DNA of 11,699 bases. Source: Chlamydiia bacterium (GTDB lineage Bacteria; Chlamydiota; Chlamydiia; Chlamydiales; JACKPQ01). Every line of letters starts with the position of its first letter. Positions within the stretch are counted from its first letter, which is position 1. The stretch lies in assembly GCA_030433395.1 (NCBI GenBank), contig JAUILX010000019.1:1-11699 (forward strand), written 5' to 3'. The position numbers and the translations under genes were made by a program. Positions 1 to 7,873 of the stretch are shown here, piece by piece. The notes beneath the pieces are model-generated. The model worked only from the letters and a program-made list of their open reading frames with translations. It searched no databases and was not told the origin of the DNA.

Positions 1-29
1 TTTTTTTCCAAGTGCAGTAGAATTACTAT
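1..29 (+). other. Short leader upstream of alaS
   Basis: The window opens with a run of seven T residues, which could be the tail of a terminator belonging to an upstream gene, but the stem that would prove this lies outside the window. No Shine-Dalgarno-like purine run is visible in the ~15 bases before the alaS ATG. The spacing is too short to judge a promoter. Confidence 0.25.
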
Positions 30-2645
30 ATGTTAACGAGTGAAATACGAAAGAAATTTCTTCAATTTTTCAGTGAAAAAGGCCATACGCCCCTTTCTTC
101 ATCCCCGACTGTGCCCCACGACGACCCAACCCTGCTCTTCACAAATGCTGGCATGAACCAATTTAAAGACGTCTTCCTTGGCCATGCCAAACGTGACTAT
201 GTAAGAGCTACCACCTCACAAAAGTGCATCCGAGTTGGAGGCAAGCACAACGATCTTGATAACGTTGGCCACACCGCGCGCCACATGACATTTTTTGAAA
301 TGCTTGGCAATTTTTCATTTGGCGATTATTTTAAAAAAGAGGCCATCGCTTATGCCTTCGAGGTGACAACCGACACTTTTAAGTTTCCCGTAGAAAAGCT
401 ATGGGTATCAGTCTTTGAAGAGGACAATGAGGCCTTTGAGCTTTGGAAGGCCCATCTGCCTGAAAAGCGTATTGTGCGCATGGGCGCTTCAGAAAACTTT
501 TGGTCCATGGGCGATACTGGCCCCTGTGGCCCTTGCTCTGAGTTACTATTTGACCGAGGCGAAAAGTATGGATCTGCAATCAACCCTCTTGCTCCAGGCG
601 GCGATGAGCGCTACCCTGAATTTTGGAATTTGGTCTTCATGCAGTACAACCAAGATGCGAGTGGCCGCAAGTCTTTAGCTGCTCAATCTGTTGACACGGG
701 TGCAGGCTTAGAGCGCGTTGCTATGTTTGGTCAGGGGCTAGAGTCTGTCTTTGAAACCGATATTTTAAGAACCATTATTGTCCATGTCGAAAAAATCTCA
801 AAAAAAACCTACGGTGGCGAGCTCGCTCCTGCTTTTCACGTTGTGGCCGACCACCTGCGAGCTCTTTGCTTTGCCATTGCTGACGGCGCCCAGCCAAGCA
901 ATGTCGAGCGTGGCTATGTTTTGCGTAAAATCCTGCGCCGCGCCGTGCGCTATGGCAGACTGTTAGACTTAAACCAACCTTTCTTGTCTGAGCTTGTTCC
1001 CACTCTTGTTGACCAAATGGGCCAGGCCTATCCAGAACTTATCGACGCAAAAGCGCGCACTGAAGAAATCCTACACTTAGAAGAAGAGTCATTTTTACGT
1101 ACCCTGCAACGCGGCGGCAATATCTTAAGCTCGATCATCGAAAAAGCTGAAAGTGGCAATAAGCACATTAGTGGCGCTGACGCTTTTAAGCTCAAAGACA
1201 CCTATGGCTTTCCCATTGAAGAAATCTTACTGCTAGCAAAAGATCACGACCTTGATGTCAATTTAGATGCTTTTGAGATGCTCGAGACACAGGCACGTGA
1301 AAAGAGCAAAAAAGCACACAAAAAAGTATCGCAGCAAGCAGAGAAAAGCGCTTATGTTGACTTTGTAAAAAAACATGGCCCTTGCGCCTTTGTTGGATTC
1401 GAAACGTGCCAAGCAGATAGCACCATCATCGGCATTGTGCAAAACGGAGCATTTGTCGAGCAAATGCATGCGGGTGAAGAGGGTATTGTCATCCTTGACT
1501 CGACACCTTTTTATCCTGAAAAAGGGGGACAGACAGGCGATGTCGGTCAGCTCATCCATAAGTCTAATTTATTTGAAGTCACAGACACCCAAGAGCCTTA
1601 TCCTGGCGTGATCGCTCATCACGGAAAGCTCACCGATGGCACCTTGATCGTCTCTGAACCTTTATCTGCGCATGTCAACGAAACAAGGCGTAAAGAAATC
1701 ACCTGTTACCATAGCGCCACCCACCTGCTGCAATGGGCTCTTATTGAGGTGCTCGGCCCCCACATTCGCCAAGCAGGCTCGCTTGTGACACCATGTCGCC
1801 TCCGCTTCGATTTCAATCACCACAAGCCTCTTACTTCCGCAGAAATCCGCCAAATCGAAACCCTTATTAATGAGCGTATCCGTGAAAATGCCCCCTTAAA
1901 GTCCTATGAGCTCACTTTCGATGAAGTGCAAAAGCGACCAGATATTAAGCAATTTTTCGGCGATAAATATGGCTCCACAGTGCGCGTTGTTGATATCGGT
2001 GGATTCTCAAAAGAGCTTTGTGGTGGCACTCACGTAGAAGCGTTGCACGACATCGGTCTTTTCCGCATCGCAAAAGAATCAAGCATTGCGGCTGGTGTGC
2101 GCCGCATTGAAGCCGTTGTAGGCGCTGAAGCTGAAAAACTGATGTATGCAAATGACGATCTTTTGGCCCTAACAGCCTCTCACCTTCAAACCACGCCCCT
2201 TAAACTTGCCGAAAAAATAGAAAACTCTTTAAACGAAATGACCAAACTCAAAGCTGAGCTAAAAATTTATAAAGCGCAAGCTCTACATAAAATGGCCCAA
2301 GACTTGACCACAAACATTGAAACAATCAACTCCATTCCAGCAGTCATTGCTCAGATCGATGTGCAGCCAGCAGAGCTTGCTGAGCTATCAACACAGGTCA
2401 TGGATCGGCTAAAATCTGGCGTGATCTGCTTTGCGCTTCGCCATGGCGGAAAAGGACAACTGCTCGTACGCGTCAGCGCCGATTATGTAGCAAAAGGCGT
2501 CAAAGCCGGCGCCCTTATCAAAGAGCTTGCCCCCATTATTGGCGGCGGCGGCGGCGGCAAACCCGACAGTGCACAAGCAGGAGGCAAGGATCCAGATAAA
2601 ATCCCGGATGCACTTGACCATCTGCGCAAAATCTTGACATGCTAA
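30..2645 (+). CDS. alaS: Alanyl-tRNA synthetase (AlaRS), complete
   Basis: This cytoplasmic class II synthetase charges tRNA-Ala with alanine using ATP and hydrolyses mischarged Ser- or Gly-tRNA-Ala. It has 871 residues, close to the usual ~875. The catalytic core covers about residues 1-240: motif 2 region KCIRVGGKHNDL with R68, followed by HMTFFEMLGNFSFGDY (residues 85-100), and motif 3 DTGAGLERV (222-230). The tRNA-recognition region follows, with RRAVRYGRLL near 303-312. The editing domain has the zinc-binding HSATH (H561, H565) and CGGTH (C664, H668), so proofreading should be intact. A predicted coiled-coil linker (about 725-760) leads to the C-Ala/DHHA1 domain with the glycine run GGGGGGKPD (838-846). 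The ATG at 30 gives the normal family N-terminus. The stop overlaps the mfd start by 7 bases, suggesting co-transcription. Nothing looks damaged. Confidence 0.98.
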   Translation: MLTSEIRKKFLQFFSEKGHTPLSSSPTVPHDDPTLLFTNAGMNQFKDVFLGHAKRDYVRATTSQKCIRVGGKHNDLDNVGHTARHMTFFEMLGNFSFGDYFKKEAIAYAFEVTTDTFKFPVEKLWVSVFEEDNEAFELWKAHLPEKRIVRMGASENFWSMGDTGPCGPCSELLFDRGEKYGSAINPLAPGGDERYPEFWNLVFMQYNQDASGRKSLAAQSVDTGAGLERVAMFGQGLESVFETDILRTIIVHVEKISKKTYGGELAPAFHVVADHLRALCFAIADGAQPSNVERGYVLRKILRRAVRYGRLLDLNQPFLSELVPTLVDQMGQAYPELIDAKARTEEILHLEEESFLRTLQRGGNILSSIIEKAESGNKHISGADAFKLKDTYGFPIEEILLLAKDHDLDVNLDAFEMLETQAREKSKKAHKKVSQQAEKSAYVDFVKKHGPCAFVGFETCQADSTIIGIVQNGAFVEQMHAGEEGIVILDSTPFYPEKGGQTGDVGQLIHKSNLFEVTDTQEPYPGVIAHHGKLTDGTLIVSEPLSAHVNETRRKEITCYHSATHLLQWALIEVLGPHIRQAGSLVTPCRLRFDFNHHKPLTSAEIRQIETLINERIRENAPLKSYELTFDEVQKRPDIKQFFGDKYGSTVRVVDIGGFSKELCGGTHVEALHDIGLFRIAKESSIAAGVRRIEAVVGAEAEKLMYANDDLLALTASHLQTTPLKLAEKIENSLNEMTKLKAELKIYKAQALHKMAQDLTTNIETINSIPAVIAQIDVQPAELAELSTQVMDRLKSGVICFALRHGGKGQLLVRVSADYVAKGVKAGALIKELAPIIGGGGGGKPDSAQAGGKDPDKIPDALDHLRKILTC

Positions 2646-5638
2646 CAGAAAACGTTTGGACCTCGGCAAAAGCTTATCTCCTTGCAGAGCGCAAAGAAAA
2701 CACGATCCTTGTCATATCCTCTCATGTCGATGAAGCCCTGCTCGGAGACTTAAGCTATTTCTCTAATCGACTTCTCCTAGACTTTCCCTCCTGGGAAACA
2801 CTCCCAGAGGAAGAGATCACACCCAATACCGATATTGTTGGTAAGCGTCTTGAAATTCTATCCCACCTAAAAAGCAGTGAGCCTAAAATTGTGCTCACCT
2901 CCCTGCAAGGCGCTCTACAGCCCGTGCCCAAAGATGTCGTTATGCTTAAGTGGAGACTCGATGATGAGATTGACTTTGATGCTCTGCCCCAGATGCTAAC
3001 TGATCTAGGCTACTACCGCACACCGCTCGTCTCCGATAAAGGACAATTTGCCGTGCGCGGTGGCATCATCGACATTTTTCCAATCCACGCCATGCAGCCC
3101 TACCGCTTAGAATTTTTTGGCGACGAGATTGATGAGATCCGCACCTTTGACCCATCAGCGCAAACCTCCACAGGCAAAGTGCAATCGTGTGAAATCACAC
3201 CCGCAATCGAAAATAAAACAACAGCTCATCTCCTCGACTACCTGCCTAAAGATACACTCATTGTCTTCGATGATTTAGCAGCTCTAGAAGATCACCTTGT
3301 GCTTTTAAAAAACTACTCAATAGACACCCTATTTGATAAACGCCCTCACCTTTACTTCACACCTCAAAACATCGAAGAGCTCTCACCCGGCGCTAAAACC
3401 CACTTTGAAATATTTGGCAAAACAATTCCCATTAACAGGCAGCCTCATAAACTACAAAAGTGTGATATCAATCTCTACAATGCGCCCTCATCGATGCAAA
3501 TCACCTTCGTCTGCTCCAATGCCTCAGAAGAGCGCGCCATCAAAACCCACTATCCAAAAATGAAGGCCGAGTTTAAAACCGGCAATCTTTCTTCAGGGCT
3601 CATTATAGGCAGCCATATCATCTACCCCTATTCAGAAATCAGCAAACGTCCAACACAAAGAAGCGCCAAGTGGCGCACCTCCTACCACACTCCACCCGCT
3701 GAATTTCATGAGCTTGCCATTGGTGATCTCGTTGTCCATTTTCATAACGGTGTCGGCAAATACCTTGGGATTGAAACTCGCCCCGATCATACAGGAGCAC
3801 AAAATGACTTTCTCATCATTGAGTATAACTCCAATTCCAAACTCTACGTTCCGCTATCACAAGCCCATCTTGTTAGCCGCTACATTGGCGCCCGCGAAGA
3901 GCATCCCCCACTAGATACCCTCGGCACAAAAAAATGGCATACCGCTCGCACACGCGCTCAAAAAGCCATCGTCGGCTACGCCCGCGACATGCTCGAGATA
4001 CAAGCCCAGCGGCAGATTTACGGCAGTAGGCCCTACCCACCCGATAGCGATGAAATGCAGCTTTTCGAAGCCGCCTTTCCCTACACACCCACCAACGATC
4101 AATTAAGCGCCATTCAATCCATCAAGTCCGACATGATGTCGGCCAAAGCAATGGACCGTCTCGTCTGCGGCGATGTCGGCTTTGGTAAAACAGAAGTTGC
4201 CATGCGCGCTGCCTTTAAAGCCGTGCTTGACGGAGGCAAACAAGTTGCTGTGCTCGTTCCCACCACCGTTTTAGCCATGCAGCACTACGAATCATTTTGC
4301 GAGCGTATGCGCGAATTTCCCGTACGCATTGCCCACCTTTCCCGCTTCATCACACCCAAAGCTGCAAAAAAAACCATCGAAGAAATCAATCAAGGCTCAA
4401 TCGACATCGTCATCGGCACCCATCGCCTCGTCTCAAAAGATCTTAACTTCAAAGATCTAGGCCTTGTCATCATCGACGAGGAGCAACGCTTTGGCGTGCG
4501 CGTAAAAGAGCACTTAAAAAAATTCAAACATGGCATCGACTGCTTAACCCTTTCTGCAACACCCATTCCCCGCACCCTTTACATGTCGCTGACCGGTGCG
4601 CGCGATTTGTCCACAATCAACACACCACCACAAGATCGCCTCCCCATTAAAACCATCATCTCTGAACGGCAAAATGAAACCATTAAAAACGGCATTTTGC
4701 GCGAGATGGCCCGAGATGGCCAAGTCTTCTTTATCCATAACCGCGTTGAAACCATTTTCAAAATCGCCAAAGAGCTGCAAGAGCTTGTACCTCATTCAAA
4801 AATCCTTGTTGCCCACGGTCAAATGGATGCTGAAGAGCTCGATACCATCTTTCACACCTTCAAATCTGGAAAAGCCGACATCCTCGTTGCCACAACACTC
4901 ATCGAAAACGGCATCGACATCCCCAACGCCAACACCATCTTCATCGATAGAGCGCACCAATTCGGACTTTCCGACCTCTACCAACTCCGCGGCCGCGTCG
5001 GTAGATTTTCACGCGCCGCCTACGCCTACTTTCTCGTTCCAGAAAGGCGCGCACTTCCAGAGCCCGCCCAAAAGCGTTTGCAAGCACTTGTCGACTCCTC
5101 CTCCTTTGGAGGTGGCATGAAACTTGCCATGCGAGACTTAGAAATCCGTGGCAGCGGCGACATTCTTGGCACACAGCAATCAGGCCACCTCTCGCAAATT
5201 GGCTTTCACCTCTACTGCAAGCTCCTCAAAAAAACCATGCACGCACTCAAAACAAAGAAAAGCACAAGCTTCATCGAAACCAAACTCGAATTCCCCTTCA
5301 ATGCCCAACTACCTGCCACCTACATTCCCGAAACATCCCTACGCCTTGAAATCTATCACCGCTTGGGCAGCTTTACTGCCACTAACGAAGTCGATAAAAT
5401 CACAACCGAGCTTATCGACCGTTTTGGCAAGCCCCCCGTCGAAACGCAATGGCTCCTTGCCCTCACCCGTATTCGCGTCCATGCCAACGCGCAAAATTAC
5501 ACCCTCCTAAAATTCACCTCAAATAAACTCTATACAGAGCAACAACGCGGCTCTAAACTTCTCAAAACCAGCCACCCTCTCCCTCCTATCACCTCACCAA
5601 AAAACCTTGTAGAAAATACGACTCAAATGTTAAAATAG
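2639..5638 (+). CDS. mfd: Transcription-repair coupling factor Mfd, compact form
   Basis: Mfd is a cytoplasmic ATP-driven DNA translocase that pushes or releases RNA polymerase stalled at lesions and recruits UvrA for nucleotide excision repair. Visible in order: a UvrB-homology region with AVRGGIIDIFP (138-148) and PYRLEFFGDEID (154-165), whose R140, R156 and F160 match the UvrA-contact residues of E. coli by my recall; the RNA-polymerase-interacting domain (about 358-420, VVHFHNGVGKY); an SF2 helicase core with Walker A GDVGFGKTEV (511-520, K517), Walker B DEEQRFGV (613-620), LSATPIPRTLYMSL (638-651) and motif VI QLRGRVGR (782-789); then a shortened C-terminal domain containing LIDRFGKPP (925-933). 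At 999 residues it is about 150 shorter than E. coli Mfd. The start is chosen because it overlaps the alaS stop and no other Met occurs before residue 102. The next gene starts 5 bases after the stop. Confidence 0.97.
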   Translation: MLTENVWTSAKAYLLAERKENTILVISSHVDEALLGDLSYFSNRLLLDFPSWETLPEEEITPNTDIVGKRLEILSHLKSSEPKIVLTSLQGALQPVPKDVVMLKWRLDDEIDFDALPQMLTDLGYYRTPLVSDKGQFAVRGGIIDIFPIHAMQPYRLEFFGDEIDEIRTFDPSAQTSTGKVQSCEITPAIENKTTAHLLDYLPKDTLIVFDDLAALEDHLVLLKNYSIDTLFDKRPHLYFTPQNIEELSPGAKTHFEIFGKTIPINRQPHKLQKCDINLYNAPSSMQITFVCSNASEERAIKTHYPKMKAEFKTGNLSSGLIIGSHIIYPYSEISKRPTQRSAKWRTSYHTPPAEFHELAIGDLVVHFHNGVGKYLGIETRPDHTGAQNDFLIIEYNSNSKLYVPLSQAHLVSRYIGAREEHPPLDTLGTKKWHTARTRAQKAIVGYARDMLEIQAQRQIYGSRPYPPDSDEMQLFEAAFPYTPTNDQLSAIQSIKSDMMSAKAMDRLVCGDVGFGKTEVAMRAAFKAVLDGGKQVAVLVPTTVLAMQHYESFCERMREFPVRIAHLSRFITPKAAKKTIEEINQGSIDIVIGTHRLVSKDLNFKDLGLVIIDEEQRFGVRVKEHLKKFKHGIDCLTLSATPIPRTLYMSLTGARDLSTINTPPQDRLPIKTIISERQNETIKNGILREMARDGQVFFIHNRVETIFKIAKELQELVPHSKILVAHGQMDAEELDTIFHTFKSGKADILVATTLIENGIDIPNANTIFIDRAHQFGLSDLYQLRGRVGRFSRAAYAYFLVPERRALPEPAQKRLQALVDSSSFGGGMKLAMRDLEIRGSGDILGTQQSGHLSQIGFHLYCKLLKKTMHALKTKKSTSFIETKLEFPFNAQLPATYIPETSLRLEIYHRLGSFTATNEVDKITTELIDRFGKPPVETQWLLALTRIRVHANAQNYTLLKFTSNKLYTEQQRGSKLLKTSHPLPPITSPKNLVENTTQMLK

Positions 5639-5643
5639 ATGCC

Positions 5644-6198
5644 ATGAATACCTACTTATCTACAATGGTCCACACAACTCCTACTTGGAGTAAAATGGAC
5701 AACTTAGGCGTCAAGCAGAACCTCGGCTACTTAAAGCAAACCATTTCCGTCGTAAAATTTGCCAAGTTTGCCAATGACACCTTTGCAGAAGACCCCCTTT
5801 CAAAAAAATCTATTGTCATGATTTCACTTGTCACCGGGTCCTTGCAATTCATGGGAGTAGGCCACCACATAGAAAAAGCTGTACAAGTGGGCCATATTGC
5901 CCTAACAATTTACTGCCTAGTCTTTGGAGACAACACTAAAAGACTAGCCATCCAGTCAGTTGCAATTTTATCAATTGCTAACCGGACAGGATGCATCAAT
6001 GAGAACCTGGTCAATTTTTATAACAGATTTCACTACCTTCCATCTGCTTTAAGCAGCTCCATTTCCAAAGATACTGGATCGATACAAAAAAGCACCCTTA
6101 TCATTAACATCGCAAAAGGTGCTCTGATACACGCTGTAGTCAACTTTTGTGATAACTATGACTCCTTTTCACAAGCAATTGCAAGTGCACATTTCTAG
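5644..6198 (+). CDS. Hypothetical protein, first of three tandem paralogues
   Basis: I do not recognise a family for this 184-residue protein. It shares with the two genes downstream a colinear pattern: M-x-T-Y-L at the N-terminus, then H-x-I-E77-K78, Q81, Y90, F94-G95, R100, N113 and G116, and R128 with YL at 131-132. It also shares a late NYDxF motif (171-175) with the second gene. Hydrophobic stretches around residues 57-72, 83-95 and 101-112 flank the charged EK and the FGDNTKR turn, so it may be membrane-associated. There is no cleavable signal peptide and there are no enzyme motifs. The gene starts 5 bases after mfd with no clear Shine-Dalgarno sequence, so it may be read by coupling from mfd. 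It is real rather than a chance frame because its paralogues conserve protein spacing. An inclusion-membrane or secreted role in a chlamydial host cell is only a guess. Confidence 0.75.
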   Translation: MNTYLSTMVHTTPTWSKMDNLGVKQNLGYLKQTISVVKFAKFANDTFAEDPLSKKSIVMISLVTGSLQFMGVGHHIEKAVQVGHIALTIYCLVFGDNTKRLAIQSVAILSIANRTGCINENLVNFYNRFHYLPSALSSSISKDTGSIQKSTLIINIAKGALIHAVVNFCDNYDSFSQAIASAHF

Positions 6199-6199
6199 A

Positions 6200-6248
6200 T
6201 ATACCGAATGGAATTCAAAAATCCGATTTTTGAGGTCCCTTCAGTATA
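6200..6248. repeat. 49-base near-perfect palindrome after the first paralogue
   Basis: It begins two bases after the stop of the preceding gene. The left arm (6200-6223) and right arm (6225-6248) match at 20 of 24 positions as an inverted repeat around a single central base. The innermost nine base pairs (TCAAAAATC against GATTTTTGA) are perfect. In RNA it would fold into one long hairpin. No T-tract follows, so it is not a classic intrinsic terminator, although it could stop or stabilise the transcript. It could also be a palindromic intergenic repeat, a miniature-transposon remnant or an operator. Fourteen bases of the left arm recur at 6318. Confidence 0.6.
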
Positions 6249-6317
6249 ACGCAATACTTGTAAATTTTGAGACATTTAATCATGAACGTGCTAAAAGTTT
6301 GTGAAAACAAAGAGGAC

Positions 6318-6331
6318 TATACCGAATGGAA
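6318..6331. repeat. Second copy of TATACCGAATGGAA
   Basis: This 14-base sequence is identical to 6200-6213, the outer left arm of the palindrome, in the same orientation 118 bases downstream. It lies 36 bases before the ATG of the next gene. The two copies bracket the non-coding stretch between the first and second paralogue. No inverted partner is seen near this second copy. It may be a leftover of a second palindrome, a footprint of recombination or a protein-binding site. Confidence 0.55.
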
Positions 6332-6367
6332 GCCTTCTAATTGAATCTAAACCAACATAAGAATTTT

Positions 6368-7156
6368 ATGCATACATATTTATACAGCGCAAATCAAACA
6401 AGGATCACTTGGAATAAAGCTTGTAGATTCAATGAAAACAAAAGCATCAATCCCATCAGCCAGTACTTTTCTGTTTGGAATACGGCAGGATTTGTAAAAG
6501 CAACAATACCCTCTACCCCTTTATCATGCCTCTCGATTCAGGTTCTCTCCATCGGATCTTCTGCCCTAGCATCTTGCACAAACCAAAGCCACAATTTAGA
6601 AAAGCTTGTGCAAATCACTCAAATCGCCATGACAGCGTACACCATCATCTTTGGCAACAACAAAAAACGAGCAGCCATCCTTTGCATTGCCATCATTGTC
6701 ATCGCAAACCGCGCAGGCCTCATCCCTCAAAAGCTTGCCCGGTTATCAAATAGATACTCTTATCTTCTGTCTTCCGTATCAACTGCTACTGCATTTAAAA
6801 GTAAGTTAAACCGAGCCTGCGTTTTTACAGCCCAAGTGATCTTTTACGAACTCATCATTTACATAATCAACTATGATCCCTTTCCAAAGACGGGGCGAGC
6901 AACGGCAATTGACTGGCGCAATTTTTACGACAATAGCTCGAAAGAGCTACGAGACCAAATGCGCGAAATCATTGATGCATATCCAAGACAGCTAGGCCTC
7001 TCTTTTTTATACGCCCCATGTGGCATTGAACCAAGAGATGACAGCAAGGAATACAGCTTTTATGAAAAAACTTGGATTTTTATTTTCCACAACATTATAT
7101 TCAGTCCATGCAGTTTTAAAGATATAAGATCAATTAAATTCAAGAGTGGCTCATGA
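6368..7156 (+). CDS. Hypothetical protein, second tandem paralogue with a longer C-terminus
   Basis: This 262-residue protein is of unknown family. The frame is open from a TTG at 6341, but I choose the ATG at 6368: from there the N-terminus reads MHTYLYSANQTRITWNK, which lines up residue by residue with MNTYLSTMVHTTPTWSK of the gene before. The family pattern follows: H75-x-x-E78-K79, Q82, Y91, F95-G96, R101, N114 and G117, then RYSYL (129-133). A hydrophobic stretch with NYDPF (168-172) matches NYDSF of the first gene. Residues from about 175 to 262 are an extension absent from the other two copies. They hold a charged helix (SSKELRDQMREIIDAY) and an aromatic segment (KTWIFIFHNIIF), with no motif I can name. 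Hydrophobic stretches near 51-68, 82-95 and 102-113 suggest membrane contact. It ends in ATGA shared with the next start. Confidence 0.75.
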   Translation: MHTYLYSANQTRITWNKACRFNENKSINPISQYFSVWNTAGFVKATIPSTPLSCLSIQVLSIGSSALASCTNQSHNLEKLVQITQIAMTAYTIIFGNNKKRAAILCIAIIVIANRAGLIPQKLARLSNRYSYLLSSVSTATAFKSKLNRACVFTAQVIFYELIIYIINYDPFPKTGRATAIDWRNFYDNSSKELRDQMREIIDAYPRQLGLSFLYAPCGIEPRDDSKEYSFYEKTWIFIFHNIIFSPCSFKDIRSIKFKSGS

Positions 7157-7770
7157 GCACCTTTATAGCCTCAGCGCAATACACAACTGATGCCTGTTTT
7201 GATGTATACAAGCTACATCGCAACACACACTTAGGCTTAAAGCACCAATCCCTTTCCATTATTTGTACGGCCTTGCAAGCATTAACAACATTACCTGCCT
7301 CGACACTATCGAATCGAGTCATAGCCTCTCTTTTTGTTGGAGCATCATGTGCCCAATTTACAAGCAAGCGCCATTATGTTGAAAAAATGATGCAAATCAC
7401 CCGTATCAGTTTAGTGGCCTACCAAGCTATTTTTGGCAGCCATAAACAGCGAGCAGCCATCGCACTCGTTGTAGCCATTGCTGCATTAAATCATAAGGGA
7501 TTTGTCCCACTTGAGTTGCAATACCTATACTTAAGATACGAACACTACCTGCATTTTATTTTGATGCTGATAGACTCAGAAAGTATAACCGATCTTCAAT
7601 TAAATTTTACTTGCTTATTACCGCTAGTATTGGACTCTGAACATGAAAAACAAAAGATTGAGCGCAGGTGGCAAAGCAGACAGCAAGTTCGTCATTTTGT
7701 AGTCCAACAAATAGCAAGCAATTACTCAGCAGGGTCAGTTACAAATCAACATGCAGCACCTGCTGCATAG
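7153..7770 (+). CDS. Hypothetical protein, third tandem paralogue with a charged C-terminus
   Basis: This 205-residue protein is of unknown family. Its ATG overlaps the stop of the gene before (ATGA), a strong sign of translational coupling, so the two proteins are probably made together. It carries the family pattern at exactly the same residue numbers as the first paralogue: E77-K78, Q81, Y90, F94-G95, R100, N113 and G116, followed by R128 and HYL at 131-133. Hydrophobic stretches at about 56-66, 85-94 and 101-112 flank these. After residue 160 it diverges into a charged, glutamine-rich predicted helix (EHEKQKIERRWQSRQQVR, 163-180) and a small alanine-rich end. It lacks the NYDxF motif of the other two. 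No signal peptide or catalytic motif is seen. The name and function are unknown. Confidence 0.75.
   Translation: MSTFIASAQYTTDACFDVYKLHRNTHLGLKHQSLSIICTALQALTTLPASTLSNRVIASLFVGASCAQFTSKRHYVEKMMQITRISLVAYQAIFGSHKQRAAIALVVAIAALNHKGFVPLELQYLYLRYEHYLHFILMLIDSESITDLQLNFTCLLPLVLDSEHEKQKIERRWQSRQQVRHFVVQQIASNYSAGSVTNQHAAPAA
7751..7768. repeat. Perfect inverted repeat at the 3' end of the third paralogue
   Basis: ATGCAGCA and TGCTGCAT form a perfect 8-base-pair inverted repeat with a 2-base centre. It spans the last seven codons and reaches into the stop codon. It could form an RNA hairpin marking the end of the message, but no T-tract follows. Because it also encodes the end of the protein, chance from alanine and histidine codons is possible. 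Confidence 0.3.
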
Positions 7771-7780
7771 CTACAGCACT

Positions 7781-7824
7781 TCGTGTTAAATAAAGGGAGT
7801 TGATCCGCAACTCGCGTTAAATAA
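7781..7824. repeat. TCGYGTTAAATAA direct repeat bracketing a hairpin
   Basis: TCGTGTTAAATAA (7781-7793) and TCGCGTTAAATAA (7812-7824) are a 13-base direct repeat with one difference, 31 bases apart. Between them GAGTTG (7797-7802) and CAACTC (7808-7813) form a perfect 6-base-pair stem with a 5-base loop, which overlaps the second repeat by two bases. The whole sits in the 103-base non-coding gap before the large gene at 7874. It could be a pair of regulator-binding sites, or a hairpin terminator without a T-run. A weak promoter-like pair (TTGATC 7800-7805, TAATGA 7822-7827, 16 bases apart) overlaps it. Confidence 0.4.
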
Positions 7825-7873
7825 TGATTATGAGCTGACGTAAATTCGAAAGTACGCTACCTTTGCTTAACTT

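Noticed and set aside
2520..2560. GGC repeat near the end of alaS as a microsatellite or slippage site
   Set aside because: It encodes the glycine run that is conserved in the C-terminal domain of AlaRS and needs no other explanation.
350..5174. Many minus-strand and alternative-frame open stretches over alaS and mfd, including a 174-codon one at 4596-5120
   Set aside because: They lie wholly inside two clearly recognised genes, have no protein-like motifs and are what GC-richer coding DNA produces by chance.
6341..6367. Start of the second paralogue at TTG 6341
   Set aside because: The ATG at 6368 aligns the N-terminus exactly with the first paralogue (M-x-T-Y-L...T-W-x-K). The nine extra residues have no counterpart.
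5644..7770. Calling the three paralogues inclusion-membrane (Inc) proteins
   Set aside because: They have hydrophobic stretches flanking a short charged turn, but these are interrupted and not a clear two-helix hairpin of the Inc type. By eye the evidence is not enough.
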